Assembly: GCA_007026445.1 (NCBI GenBank)
Contig: VDMD01000001.1
Location: forward strand, 3,968,001 to 4,032,000
Source of the DNA: Schizophyllum amplum
Lineage: Eukaryota; Basidiomycota; Agaricomycetes; Agaricales; Schizophyllaceae
Direction of reading: 5' to 3'
DNA length: 64,000 bases
Shown: positions 32,812 to 44,400 of the stretch, one piece after another
Position numbering within the stretch: the first letter of the stretch is position 1
Layout of the letters: each line of letters opens with the position of its first letter
Notes under the pieces: generated by a model
The model's input: the letters and a program-made list of their open reading frames with translations, nothing else
Told to the model about the DNA's origin: nothing
The model's database searches: none
Made by a program: the position numbers and the translations under genes

Positions 32812-35180
32812 CTAACACCCACACCCCCCACCCTCCGCCTTCGCCCTTTCATCCCTCTCATCACCCCCATTACCCAGCCTGACGACCTGCACCCCACCCG
32901 GTACACCTCCGCGGCCGTGGTCGGTTCTGTGAGAGGGGGGAGGGTGGTTAGTATCGGGGGGAAGGGGGAAGGGGAAGGGGTCAGTTGATAGTTGGCGAGA
33001 GGAGGGGTCAGTTGATGGTTGGTGTGCGAGGAGTGTGTGGTGTGCGAGTTGACAGGAGGTGAGAGAAAGGGTTATTGGATAGGAGTAAAAAGGGAAAGAG
33101 GAACGGGGAACGGGGAAGGGGGAAGGGGGAAGGGGGGACGGGGAACGGGGAAGGGGGAACGGGGTGTGGTGAAGGCAGTGGGGGAAGGGGGAAGGGGGAA
33201 GGGGGAAGGGAGACGAGCGGAAGGGGGAAGGGGGAAGGGGGGCCGTGACGAAACAAAAAAGAGGAGGGCCGCCACAGAACAAAAAAGAGGAGGGCCTCGA
33301 CGGGACAAAAAAGGCAGACCACAAGCAAACAAAAACCCACCTCGTCTCCCCCCCACCCTTCCCCCCTATACTCCCATCCTTATCCATCTGCTCCAGGACG
33401 CGGTGGATGACCTGGATGCGGGGGTTAGCATTGGATGCGGGGGTTAGCATTGGATGCGGGGGTTAGCATTGGATGCGAGGGGTTAGCATTGGATGCGGGG
33501 GTTAGCATTGGATGCGAGGGGGGTTAGCATTGGATGCGGGGGTTAGCATTTGGTACATGAGTTTCCTTGTACGTGGGCGATAGGGGGGAGGAGGGAGGGG
33601 AGGCAAGGTGGGCGGGAGGAAGAGGTAAGTGGGCGAATGGGGGGGGGAGGTGGAGGCGGGTAAGGGAAGAGGGAGGGAAAGGGGGGAGGCAAGGCGAAGG
33701 TGGAGGGGGAGAGGGTGGGAGAGGGAGGTGGGAGAGTGGGCGAATGGGGGGGGGAGATTTCCTTGTAAGTGGGCGAAGGGGGTGGGGGGAAGGGCAGAGG
33801 GGATGTGTATGTGGAAGGGAGGATGGGAAACGTGAGGGAAGGGAGGATGGGAAACGTGAGGGAAGGGCAGAGGGGAAACGTGAGGGAAGGAGAGGGCATC
33901 GGGGGGAAAGGTGGAGAGCGGAGGGAGGGCGGCGTGGACAACCGCCCGGGGATTGGGGCGGCGTGGAGGTCTACCTAGCAGCCTCACACCTAGCAGCCTC
34001 ACTCAACTCACCTTCTCAAACACCACCCCCACCCCCTCACTCGTCTTCGCGCTCGCCTCCACGAACGCGCTCCCCATGCGGGCCGCGAAGGCGGCGCCCT
34101 CGGTGGTGGGGATCTACAATCGGTCGTCAGTGAATGGGTTAGGTGCGTCAGTTTCGGCCCGCATCCGTCTCGTCGACAGTCCCACTTCGCGTGTCCGTCT
34201 TGTCGACAGTCCCACTTCGCGTGTCCGTCTCGATTGAACGGTAGACCGCATCCCCCATATCCCAGTTCTCGATTCGATACCAAGTAAGCGAAAACCAGCA
34301 CTCACCTCCCTCCCGCCCGCCTTATCGACCTTATTCCCAACGAGGACCTTTGCGGCCGTGGGCGGGACGTAGGTCTCGAGTTCGGCGTACCACCGCGGCA
34401 GGGCCTCGAAGGATTCGCGGTTCGTGACGTCGTAGACTGGGCGAGAGGGGGGGGGGGGGTGTTAGCATTGAACAAAGACGGTGAATTGAACAAAGACGGG
34501 CATTGAACAAAGACGGTGAATTGAACAAAGACGGTGAATTGAACAAAGGCGGTGAATTGAACAAAGACGGTGAATTGAACAAAGACGGTGAATTGAACAA
34601 AGACGGTGAATTGGGTATATGCAAGCTCACCCAGCACGACGCCCTGGGCGCCCCTGTAGTAGCTCGCGGTGATGGTGCGGAAGCGTTCTTGGCCGGCGGT
34701 GTCCTGGGAGAGGAGGGGTGAGTGGGAGGGAGCGTGTAGGCAATAGTGAGTGACAGGGAGCGTGTAGGGCGGGAGGGAGGAAGAGGGGAGCGGGGGAGAG
34801 CGCGCGCATGCAAAGATAGTAGGCAGAGGAGGGTGCGGAGATAGTAAAGAGAGTGAGGACGAAGTGGACACTCAGCGGAGAGAGGAGGACGCAGAACTCA
34901 GCGGAGCAAGCGAACACTGACCCAGACACTGAGCTTCACCATCCGTCCGTTGACCTCCATCTTGTGGACGCGAAAGTCGACGCCGATGGTGGCGGAGGCC
35001 TGGGGAGTGTGTGAGTAGCGGATGCAAGTCGGACGAGGGGGATCGCACCTCGTCCTCAGGGAGCCATTGCTCGTCGGAGAAGCGGAGGAGGATGGACGAT
35101 TTGCCGACGGACGAGTTGCCGATGAGCAGCAGCTTGACGTTGATCGGCGCGTCCGGCGCTTGTGGCTTGGAGGGAGGCAT
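32812..35180 (-). CDS. Rab18-like small GTPase
   Basis: Seven exons: 35180-35049, 34999-34922, 34703-34631, 34436-34306, 34113-34012, 33411-33341, 32926-32812. They total 702 nt, 233 aa, with all phases closing. All GTPase boxes are present: GNSSVGKSS (P-loop), ATIGVDF (switch I), WDTAGQERFRT (switch II), GNKVDK (guanine specificity) and EASAKTSEG. The sequence around KLLLIGNSSVGKSSILLRF and SYYRGAQGVVL is Rab18-like. The protein ends GGGCGC, a C-x-C motif for double geranylgeranylation, which supports the last exon. Rab18 acts at ER, lipid droplets and secretory membranes. Every intron from 2 on is long for this genome and mostly low complexity, with clear tandem arrays in introns 3 and 5, yet no exon is damaged. 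A dead copy lies on the plus strand at 37600-39112. Confidence 0.88.
33412..33565. repeat. ~20-bp tandem array inside Rab18 intron 5
   Basis: About seven copies of a unit with GGATGCGGGGGTTAGCATT. The array starts immediately next to the exon 6 acceptor (minus strand), so the repeat unit itself carries the polypyrimidine tract and acceptor-like end. Confidence 0.8.
34150..34235. repeat. ~31-bp duplication inside Rab18 intron 4
   Basis: Two to three copies of a unit with GTCGACAGTCCCACTTCGCG. Confidence 0.65.
34465..34620. repeat. 18-bp tandem array inside Rab18 intron 3
   Basis: About eight copies of GAACAAAGACGGTGAATT in a 194-nt intron, nearly exact with one A-to-G variant. Confidence 0.85.
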
Positions 35181-35694
35181 CGTGGGCGGGGACTGGGATG
35201 TGGGTAGTGGGGTAGATGGCGGGTCGTGGTCGTCGTCGTCGTAGTCTTAGAAGTCGTAGTCGTCGTCACGGTCGTCGAGGTCAGTGAACAAGAGCAGCAG
35301 CCGACCAGCCCACAAGCGCGCCCCAGCCGCGTGATGTCAGCGTGTGCCCCCGCGCGCGTCATCGATCGAACCACGTGTTACTCGCACGCGGCGTATACAC
35401 TCAGACTGCACCGATCGCACGACGCACCGTCCGTCGTTTCGATCACTCTCGCTTGAATACGTGCGCACACTCTCTCTTCGGATTTTCTCGCACGAGCCCC
35501 GCTGTCGTCAACCTCCCGCAAGAGCAAGTTCGCGTCAGTCGTCTAGTACCTCATCAGAACGTCTTCGAGACACGTCAATCCTCTCGTATGAGGTTTCTCG
35601 TCCGACCTCTCGCATGCGGACTTCCGCCGTCAAACCTCGCGCATGTGAGCTCCTCGTCGCTGAGCGCTGAACCTCGCGCGAGGTCCTTGCATTT
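35181..35694. promoter_or_regulatory. Upstream region of the Rab18-like gene
   Basis: The minus-direction sequence upstream of 35180 is GAC/ACG-rich. It resembles the region before the pseudo-Rab copy (37660-37960): GATGACGCGCGCG versus GATGACGTGCGCGCG, then GCTGCTCTTGTTCACTGACC versus GCTGCTCTCGTTCACTGACC. The promoter and 5' leader were therefore duplicated with the gene. Confidence 0.5.
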
Positions 35695-36330
35695 CGCGAC
35701 TATGTCCTTTCATCCGGCGTATGTATCCACTCATTTTACGGTTTTGTACACTCATTCGGCGGTTATGTCGGCGTTTGTACTATCCACTCATTTGGCATCT
35801 GTATCCGCTCATTCTGCGTATGTGTGGTGTACCATGTCCGTGCTCATCATGCATGCTCGTCCTCCATCATCCGTCTCTCACAAACCACGTCCTTCGAAGT
35901 GCTCTCCCTGTCACGAACCCTGTCCTACAGAGCGCTCTCACTGTCACGAATCACGTCCTACAGAGCGCTCTCACTGTCACGAATCATGTCCTACACGCTC
36001 ACGGCGGTCACGAACTTAAAGTGCTCTCACTGTCATGTAAATGGCCGACAAAGGACTCACGCGCAAACTACAATGGACAAACCCGGGGCGCGCGCCCTCG
36101 ATCATTCAGAAGGACCGCCCATTGATGTCCATTCTATTGTCTACGTATGGTACTTTTCTATTGTCTATGTATGGTAATTTTTCTGACGCGGGGTCGCGCC
36201 AGTGTTCGACCGGGCTTGATACTGACTGCAGTCCGGACGGGCTCGATACTGACTGCGGTCCGGACAGGCTCGATAACCGCGATGCGGACGGGTCGTACAC
36301 TGTGAGTTCTGCGCCAGGCTGTTTATTTAT
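35695..36330 (+). pseudogene. Truncated plus-strand copy R of the repeat-protein gene flank
   Basis: 35695-36200 matches the upstream block of the repeat-protein gene (29170-29760, minus). It then jumps directly to GLDTDCSPDG twice and LDNRDADGSYT followed by GTGAGT at 36303. The live gene has LDNCDADGSYI followed by GTGAGT at the end of its exon 2 (28390). Almost the whole coding body is missing, but the splice donor and flank remain. Confidence 0.65.
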
Positions 36331-36334
36331 TGTG

Positions 36335-37060
36335 ATTTAATTCTTGTTTGCTTCGTCCTCCCTTTTCTTCGTCCTCCTTTTCCTTCGTTCTCCTTTTCCT
36401 TCGTCCTTCTTTTTCTTCGTCCTCCTTTTCCTTCGTCCTTCTTTTTCTTCATCCTTCTTTTCTTCGTCCTCCTTTTCCTTCGCCCTCCTGCTCTCTTTTC
36501 CTCTTCCCCCCTGGTCCACCCCCTCATCGTCGTCGTCCACCCCCTCATCGTCGTCGTCCACCCCCTCCTCGTTGTCGTTGTCGTCGTCCACCCCCTCCTC
36601 GTTGTCGTTGTCGTCGTCCACCCCCTCCTCGTTGTTGTTGTCGTTGTCCACCCCCTCCTCGTTGTCGTTGTCGTCGTCCACCCCCTCCTCGTTGTCGTTG
36701 TCGTTGTCCACCCCCTCCTCGTTGTCGTTGTCATCCTCCACCACCACCACCACTTCCGCTGCCATCTATCTTACCCCCCCCCCCCCTCCACTACCTCCCC
36801 CCTCCACCACTACCTCCGCCTCCCCTCCACTACCTCCCCCCTCCACCACCACCTCCGCCCCCCTCCACTACCTCCGCCCCCCCTCCACTACCTCCGCCCC
36901 CCCTCCACCACCTCCGCCTCCGTCATTCATATCTAACCCACCACCCTGACAGACCTCGCCCACCATCCTGACAAACCTCGCCCACCATCCTGACAGACCT
37001 CGCCCACCATCCTGACAGACCTCGCCCACCACCCTGACAGACCTCGCCCACCCGCCCCGC
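36335..37060. repeat. Cluster of pyrimidine-rich tandem arrays
   Basis: TTCGTCCTCCTTTTCC units (36350-36485); a 30-bp unit with CCCCCTCCTCGTTGTCGTTG, about seven copies (36530-36745); a ~20-bp unit with CTCCACTACCTCCGCC (36785-36920); and a ~23-bp unit with CACCATCCTGACAGACCTCG, about five copies (36945-37050). Long ORFs here (TTTTRRGW on minus) are produced by the 30-bp period. Confidence 0.8.
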
Positions 37061-37570
37061 TCCGAGATGGATTCTGAGCTTCGTCGCTGCCGCTACGAAT
37101 TCTGAGCTTCGTCGCTGCCGCTACAGATTCTGGATCACGTCACTGCCGCTACAGATTCTGGATCACGTCACTGAGGCTGTCACGACTCTGAAGCTCGTCT
37201 GCGAAAATCCCGAGCCTCGTCTGCGAAAATCCCGAGCCTCGTCTGCGAAAATCCTGAACCTCGTCGCTGCGGACTCTAGAGTCTGGACCGCCTTGAAACG
37301 ACGGCGGCGAGGGCGCAAGGCGTTGGGCCGGCAAATGAAGATAACGACGCGTGCAGGCCAGGTGCTCCCGGCGACTCCCAAATCCCGTCGAATGACCGGC
37401 GCCTTGCTTACTCCGAGCGGCGCCTTGCTTACTCCGAGCTCGATACACAGCGAACCGGATGAGAAGAGCTGGATACTGTATGAAGATCAACGCAGACAGC
37501 GAATATCAACGCAGACAGCGAATATCAACGCAGACAGCGAATATCAACGCAGACAGCGACGACTGAAGCT
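37060..37570. repeat. Further tandem arrays
   Basis: ~28-bp units with TTCGTCGCTGCCGCTAC (37075-37165), 22-bp units with CGTCTGCGAAAATCCCGAGC, three copies (37190-37258), and four 19-bp units with CGCAGACAGCGAATATCAA (37487-37560). Confidence 0.75.
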
Positions 37571-37599
37571 CAACACGGATGCATTCCATTCCGACCGTC

Positions 37600-39112
37600 G
37601 TAAACGGTAAGACCCATGAGGTTGTGTGACACTGACAGTCTTGGCCAGTGGCAATCATTACACGATGACGTGCGCGCGGCATTACTACGCGGCCGACGCG
37701 CTTGTATTAGTAGGCAGCTGCTTCGCCTGCTGCTCTCGTTCACTGACCACTCCTGTTCACCGACGCGGCCACTCTTGTTCATCAATCACTATGAACTTCA
37801 CGACGGGGCTTGCTACTGCGATTTTTGGATCGACCGCGACGAACACTTCAACAACGACGACGACCTCGACTGAGACGATGGTAGCCAACCCCGCCATTGC
37901 GACAAGGACGACGACGACGACAACGACGACGTCGGCGACGCCCACGATGCCGGCGACGACGACGGTGGTGGTGGAGACGACAGCCACGCCGATGCCGCCG
38001 CCGCCGCCGCCTAACACCAGGAAGGCGAACTCGGCGATGCCTTCCGCACCCCAGCAGCAGGACACGCTGATCAACAGCAAGCTTCCGGTTAACGCCAAAC
38101 TCCTGCTCAATGGCAACCCGTCCGTCGGCGAGCGAGGGGGTGGGGGCCGTGTCCGAGAAGGTGGGGTTGGTTTTTGTTAGTGGAGAGCGAAGGAGGCCGA
38201 CCGGCAAACCCCTTGTCTCGCCACTCGTTGGTCATCTCCCCATTTGCCGGTCTTATCTTCTCGCCACTGATCCCCGTTTCCCTCTCGCCACTTGACACAC
38301 ACCTCCCACATCCAACCCCCATCCATTTCACCCACCTTCCTTCCCATTTTCTACTCACTTTTCTCTCACTTCCTACTCACTTCTCTCATTTCCTACTCAC
38401 TTTTCTCTCACTTCCTACTCACTTTTCCCTCACTTGCTGCTCACTTTTCCCTCACTTCCCGCTCATTTTTTTCTCACTTTCCCATCACTTACCTCTTCCG
38501 CCCTCCCTCTCGCCCTCCGTCCCGCCTCACCAGGGAAACCGGCGTTACCTACCCTCATCAAAAACACGAAACGAACCGCTAACGAATAATCCCCAGGTCA
38601 TCCAGCGCGTGCTTGAAAAGAAGAAGCAGCGCGTGCATGAAAATATGAAGAAGGAGAGCGCGAAAGGGAGAAGTGAGACGAGGTGAGCATGTTCTCGCGC
38701 GGTGTATATAACGCCGCATGCCACGCCCTTGAAAGAGCGCATCGACACTGCCAGGCGTATTGTCTTACGCTTCCTGTCTGGAATGTTTCTTTTTTTGGTT
38801 GGGGCGTTGTTTTCGGTCGGGCGTTGTTTTCGGTCGGGCGTTGTTTTCGGTCGGGGCGTCTTACTGGCAGTGGGAGTGAGAGAGGGACTTCATAGGGTGA
38901 TGATCTTGGCGCCGCGCTTGGTGTTTCAGGGCCTTCATTCTCCTTCAGTTGTTCTACCCGTCGCTGATCTCCACCCGTCGTTGACCACACTCACCCCACT
39001 TAGAACCAACCACGGCCGCGGCGGTGTCTCTGGCGGCGCGGAAGTCGTCAATCTCACGGGCCACAGCGTGCAAGTCGTCAATCTCACGGGTCACGGCGTG
39101 CAGGCCGTATAG
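37600..39112 (+). pseudogene. Dead, inverted copy of the Rab18-like gene
   Basis: Three pieces match the Rab gene in order. Near 38037-38133, LPVNAKLLLNGNPSVGE matches exon 1, but the P-loop Lys is lost and the frame then runs into intron-like sequence. At 38597-38640, VIQRVLEKKKQ matches exon 6 (VIHRVLEQ). At 39003-39112, TNHGRGGVSGGAEVV matches exon 7 (TDHGRGGVPGGVQVV) but ends in a 31-bp repeat instead of the CGC motif. Exons 2-5, including both switch regions, are absent. The upstream 37660-37900 matches the Rab promoter. It cannot make a GTPase. Confidence 0.75.
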
Positions 39113-40555
39113 CTCAAAACATGGAATGGAGGCAATGAGGGCGGGGCAAAGGGGGAGGGTGGCTGTTAAGGTGATAGAAGATATATATAGGGTGTTAGGC
39201 GCTGTTAAGTTTGAGAAAGTATCTATTCAGTACTGTCGCTGACCTCCATCCGAAACGAAGTTCTCGCACCGCCGAACACGCAGCGCGTCTGTCACGTAGG
39301 CTCTTCAGAACTTTATAAGTAGGTAGTAGACCATTGAAAGTATACCCTAGAATATTTTGAAGGCAGGCGGGCATGAAATGCGATCGCTTTGCGGGGGTAG
39401 AATGTCTGCCCGGCAAAACCCGCTCGTACCCCCTAGCGAAACGGAGGACGGACGCCAGTCAACGAAACGGTCTCCCCAGTACAAATGGACGCTGTATCGA
39501 TAGTAATGGCCTAGTTACGCATGAGGATGCTCGTTTTGGGATGTTAGATGTCGGAGAGAGCTTGTCAAAGGCGCCTAAGGCGGCGCGTAGCCGTATTTCG
39601 GGGCTTGCGCCTCTTTTCCACATTTCTCCCTAAGCAGGATGACTTGGGCTTTGAAACTTTGTAGGATAATGTTTGAATGTATGATCTATACTATGATCAT
39701 TTTTTCACGATTTTTGGAATGCTCACGCGCACACGCGGCGGGTGTTTCGCTGGGGGGTCATGTTTCTATTGTGGGTCAGCGACAGTATCCTCATTCTCTC
39801 TTATCTTACTCGCGAACATGCGAACACAATTCGCACCGGCGGCGGCCTTGAGTTTTCGAAAACGAACATTCCAGCACGTGAAAATCAGGTGATTGTCGGT
39901 CCGACCAAACGCGCTCGATCAATGTATTAATATTATGTCCGTGGTCGACGGTCTGTCTATCTATTCGGAATCGAACACCCTCGTTCCTTCTTCATCTGCT
40001 TGCAGATGTCGTCGCCAGTGCAAAGGCGCGCTTGCTCAGGAATACTGCCTAACTCTGCAACCACTGTATGCTGGAGCTTGGGAGTTGGCCAGGTGCGAGA
40101 TGGGACGAGCGATAACAAGTAAGTGTACTAAGTGAGTGCGAACTGGACTACGTCTCAGATATCTAACCGCGTGTCGAGGCAAAGAACACTGTGACCGAGT
40201 AATGTGGAGGAAAGAGGTTGAAAAAATGACACCAGCCGGAATATACACGTCAAAGGACGTGAAGGGCATAAACATGATAAATCAGGAAAATCCCAATACG
40301 CCGAGCGAAGCAACAACACAACCACCAACCATATCGGGGTTATCGTAATTTGCTTTTTTGAGCTTGTCAACAATGAATATTAACCACTTGAACTAGTAAG
40401 TGACCCTAGGGCATATACGAGACCTGCGTAATGGGGCACAGAAAACCTTGTGAAGGCCTTTGAGCACAACAAAACTATATTGAATGCATTTGAATACAGG
40501 AAGCAGACTACCATATAAGTACTGGCAAAGCCTTCCCCTGACAACAGGTAACCCA
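39113..40555. other. Gene-free stretch
   Basis: No coding pattern that survives comparison of frames. A TATATATAGGG run lies near 39180. AT-richer than the surroundings. Confidence 0.4.
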
Positions 40556-40556
40556 T

Positions 40557-40620
40557 GGCCATCGCTACGCCAGTGCTGGCCGCGCTTCGCGCGGCCAGCA
40601 CTCTCGTCGTAGCGATGGCC
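40557..40620. repeat. Long perfect-armed hairpin
   Basis: Outer arms GGCCATCGCTACG (40557-40569) and its exact reverse complement (40608-40620) enclose inner arms AGTGCTGGCCGCGC (40572-40585) and GCGCGGCCAGCACT (40589-40602) with a three-base TTC loop. Only small bulges (2 and 5 nt) separate the two stems. As RNA or single-stranded DNA it would be very stable. Confidence 0.8.
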
Positions 40621-40654
40621 TCTGCTAAGTAGAAGTCAACGCTACCGTCATGTG

Positions 40655-41420
40655 CGCCAGTCGGAGGGGAGGGGCGAGGCGAGTCGCCCATCACCGAGTT
40701 AAGTGCGCCCGTCGCCCATCACCAAGGCACCTGCCGTGTCGCCCGGCGAGTCGCTCGCCTTGTGTCGCCCGCGGAGCCGCCGGTCGACTCGCCCCGTTCG
40801 ATAGCCCGCATCGAAAAGCCCGTCGATTCGACAGTCGTGTCGTTGCGTCGAGTTCCCCCCCGGTCGCCGTGTTGTGTGCGCCCGCGTTGTGGTCGCCGAG
40901 TCGCCCGCGTCATGTTGCCGAGTCACCCGTCGTGTCGCCGAGTCGCCCGCCGTGTGCGCCCGTTCGTATCGACAGTCGTGTTGCCTGCCGAGTCGCCGAG
41001 TTGCCCGCTGGCCGAGTGCGCCCGCCCAGTCGCCCGTCACTGAGGCGCCGAGCCTCCCGTCGTCGAGTCAATCGCCCGGTGCCCGTCGAATCATGTCGCC
41101 CTTCGAATCGTGTCGCCCGTCGAATCATGTCGCCCTTCGAATCGTGTCGCCCGCCGACTCAAGCTGGCGCCCACCGAGTCGTGTCGCCCGTCGCCTGCCT
41201 CCTCGCCTGTCGCCCAAGTAGCGTGCAACTGCCTGGCGTGTCACCGATTCCGCTTTCGAAGCACGCTCTCCTACCTGTAGCACGCGGGCATCCGCATGTC
41301 CGTGTCCTAGCTAGAACATCAGTGAGGAGGAATTACCGTGAACAAAAAAACTCACGAATAGAATGGCGGCGTTGCGCGCCCACCTCGATGCGCGGCCTTC
41401 GGCCGCGGTCAGCCGGTGCA
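40655..41420. repeat. GTCGCC-rich satellite block, copy 1
   Basis: Irregular repeats of (GA)GTCGCCCG with short insertions, then a well-conserved right end (41240-41420) with CCGCTTTCGAAGC, CCGCATGTCCGTGTCCTAGC and TAGAACATCAGTGAGGAGG. In minus orientation the conserved part ends at a donor-like CGTGAGTTTTTTT (41355), so the satellite may lie in an intron of a minus-strand gene. It matches 49790-50695 as a direct repeat about 9.3 kb away. Confidence 0.8.
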
Positions 41421-44400
41421 CGCAAAACAACCACATCATGTACCTCTTCGCCGTGGTCGGCGACTCTCCGCGCCGCTCGCCGCGCTGCCGGTCGCCCCGA
41501 AACCCGGTAAACAGTCCGAGCGTATCCCAACCCGTCGCAAATGTTTGCTATAGTGCTCGGACGGATATTTGACTGATGTCGATTTTGAGCTTCGAAACAT
41601 CGTTGAGATGGTGACCGACTGAATGAGATATTAGGGCCGGGTGGGCGAAGTCTTGAAGGTGGCGAGAGTGCACAGTGAGGTACTGAGGGCGCGAGCATAG
41701 GTGAGGGTGAGGTAACGAGGCCATGGGCAAGGCGGCGAAGCCATGGGTGAGGGCGTCAAGGGGCGCTTGAGGGTGCATAGGCACAAATGAGGCGCAGGCG
41801 AGGCGTCGATGGCATGAGCTCGGAGGAGTAGGGCACAGGAAGGTTGGGGGTACTTGGGGGTTCGTCTAGAAGCTGGAGTGCGAGGGTGGGCTAACTAGAC
41901 GTATTTGAGCGACGATGACGCTACGACGCAGAGGACAAGGTACTCACCTCAAGCTACATGCGCTCGCTGTCGCGCGGTTGCGCTAGTCGATGTTGACAAC
42001 GAGGGAGAAGGAAAAAGGGAACCTGTCGCATCCGAACGTGATACCACGCTATCACGACCTTGCTTGCACACCTGATTGTCCACCGGGCATCCTGGGAGGG
42101 AAGCCGCGAGTCTTCCCACTCTCCGAAGTCGCGCGCACGGTAGAATGAGTCTATATGCGAGTGCCATGAACATGGTATCACTGTTGTTCCCGACGCCTTC
42201 GCCTGACTCGCCGGACCGTCATCAGCACCGTGAATGCCCGGTGCAGTGAGTACTCAAAACGGTCTTCCAACGGCACGGCGGGCAAGGCGGCGAGTTGGGC
42301 AACAATGATTCGGAGGCAGCGGCGGCGACCAAGGACAAGTGGCGATCGTGGTCGAGGACAAGTCACGATCGCTGAAGCCTGACGCAGCGGTGCGGTTCCC
42401 GGACCGATCCACCGATCGCTTGCCTCCCGCGCCGCCGCAATGTACGCTTTCCGCCCATCGTCTCGTTCCCTCGTCCTCCCTTTTCATTGTCACCAGACTC
42501 TTCATCTGCCTCCATGATGTCCAAACCGGTAGATAGAACACACGATAGAAAGCACGTTTATCACGCATATCGACCGCGAGTCGCAACTATCAACGACATC
42601 GGGTGGCACGCAGCGGCGGCAACTAACTTTCGAACAACGCAATCGACTCTGATGCCTGGGCTGAGTCGTTCATGCTCGAGGGAGGTTGGTTGTGCGTCTA
42701 TAACCGCTTTGGTGAGTTCCTTCTGTATCGAATCGTAAGACAAAAATATATTGAGAGTCACAGCTTGTCTCCTATTTACCATCACCATGTCATATACCAC
42801 CACCGTGGCCCCACAGTCATCACTACGGGGCTGTCTTCGACGTACGGCTCAACATTCTGCACGCCCACACTGCCAGCTACTACTCACGTCCTTGCCTACC
42901 GCCTTTCACATCGAGTGCGCCCAGCGTCTCCCCCTCTTAGCGCACGACGTGTTTCCCCGACTTAGCGCGCGCAACGCGTCTCCTCAGCGTACAACGATCG
43001 TCAAGATTAACTCCCTGCGCAGCTGCTGCCGCCGCCCACTCGCGTCCTCAACGCGCTGGTCCGGCGATATTTGCGAGGCTCAACAGCGCTCTCGACGAGG
43101 TTGACTTCAAAAATTGCGGCCCCTTCGACTTGACGGCTTTGCCGCACTGATGCATCCTCGACAGCATCCTGTTACGACGAGATCGACGACGATATTGCGA
43201 GCACGTCAACGCGTCGGGAACTGCTGAGTCCCAACACCGAGGTGTCTTGGCGCAGCGCCCGTCGAAGACCAAGTACGTCCCTATTGTCTTGTAATCGTAT
43301 TCGACGAGCGGGGCGAGGCCGCCATCGCGCTCCTCCATTCCTGCAACGTTTTTTGTAGTGCACGCTGACTATACTCCAGATGCACCTTGCTGCTCGTCGT
43401 GGCAGACGGTGGTGGAGACTTGTTCAACATTGTCGTCGATCGTCGTGGTGCGAGGTGCATTACTTCATATCACACATTCTCCACCTCATCTGTAGATATT
43501 GTCACAGCACGCGGACTGCGCAAGCCATCGACATCAAACAACATCTCGCTCCAAGCCTGCACTCACGCCAGCCGCGCTCCAGCTGCAACTTCACACCCTC
43601 GACGCGCGCCCGCCGCCGGCCTCCACGTCCAGCTGCGCTTGCACGGTGTCTTGCTGCGCCTCAGTAAGTGCGGGCGCGTTGCCCTTGCACTGTTGTGTTG
43701 CCTGTCAGCAAAGCAGGAACATGAATGCGGGTCAAGCAACTCACCAAGCTCCTTCCAAAGCTACGCTTCCCATTTGCGGAGCTCGGCGTCCTTTCCCTTG
43801 ATCGTCGCCTGCGCCCTGGGTGATCATGTAAGACCGGTCGACAGTACGGAGAATAACAACAACGAAGAAGACCAACGACGTACTTGTCACCCTCGAAATT
43901 CGGCGCTGCGTATAGTTATCCTGGCGGCGGCACACACGCGCCCATGTCATCCTTCGTGAGGGAGGTGAGCGTGATCTGCGAGGAGTTGTAAGCAAACGAA
44001 CGTGGCATATGCGATTGTATACGTGGCATAAGCGACCGCAATTGTACGCCGCATAAGCAGCCGTACGCGGCACGAGCAACCGCAGACGGCACAAGCAACC
44101 ATATGCCGCACAAGCAACGGTACGTGACCCATCCAAAGTGCGAATACGTACCGGTCGAGGTCCGTCCACGTCTGCGCCATCGCCGCCATACGAGGTCCGG
44201 AGCAACAAAGACAAGCATAGCGAGTGCGCGGGCTGACCGGCCGACAGCGCGGTCATCGAGGCGGCAAGCAGAGAGGTGAAGAGCGCGTCCGACGAGGATT
44301 CTATGATTGGGTTTGTCAGTTGTGTGGTCCTTGACAGTCGGACGTGTGGTTCTTGTTAATTGGGCATCTGCCTCTCGCATTCGGGCGTGCGACTGTCGTA

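Noticed and set aside
36327..36765. Minus ORFs with TTTTRRGW and DDDNDNEEGV repeats
   Set aside because: Both come from the same 30-bp array in two frames. There is no evidence for either.
29800..39112. Possible CRISPR-like or telomeric array
   Set aside because: Units are directly adjacent with no unique spacers, and no TTAGGG-type telomere repeat is present.
40380..40694. 104-codon minus ORF with hydrophobic segments
   Set aside because: Its centre is the perfect hairpin, so the frame is probably incidental. No homologous block recognised.
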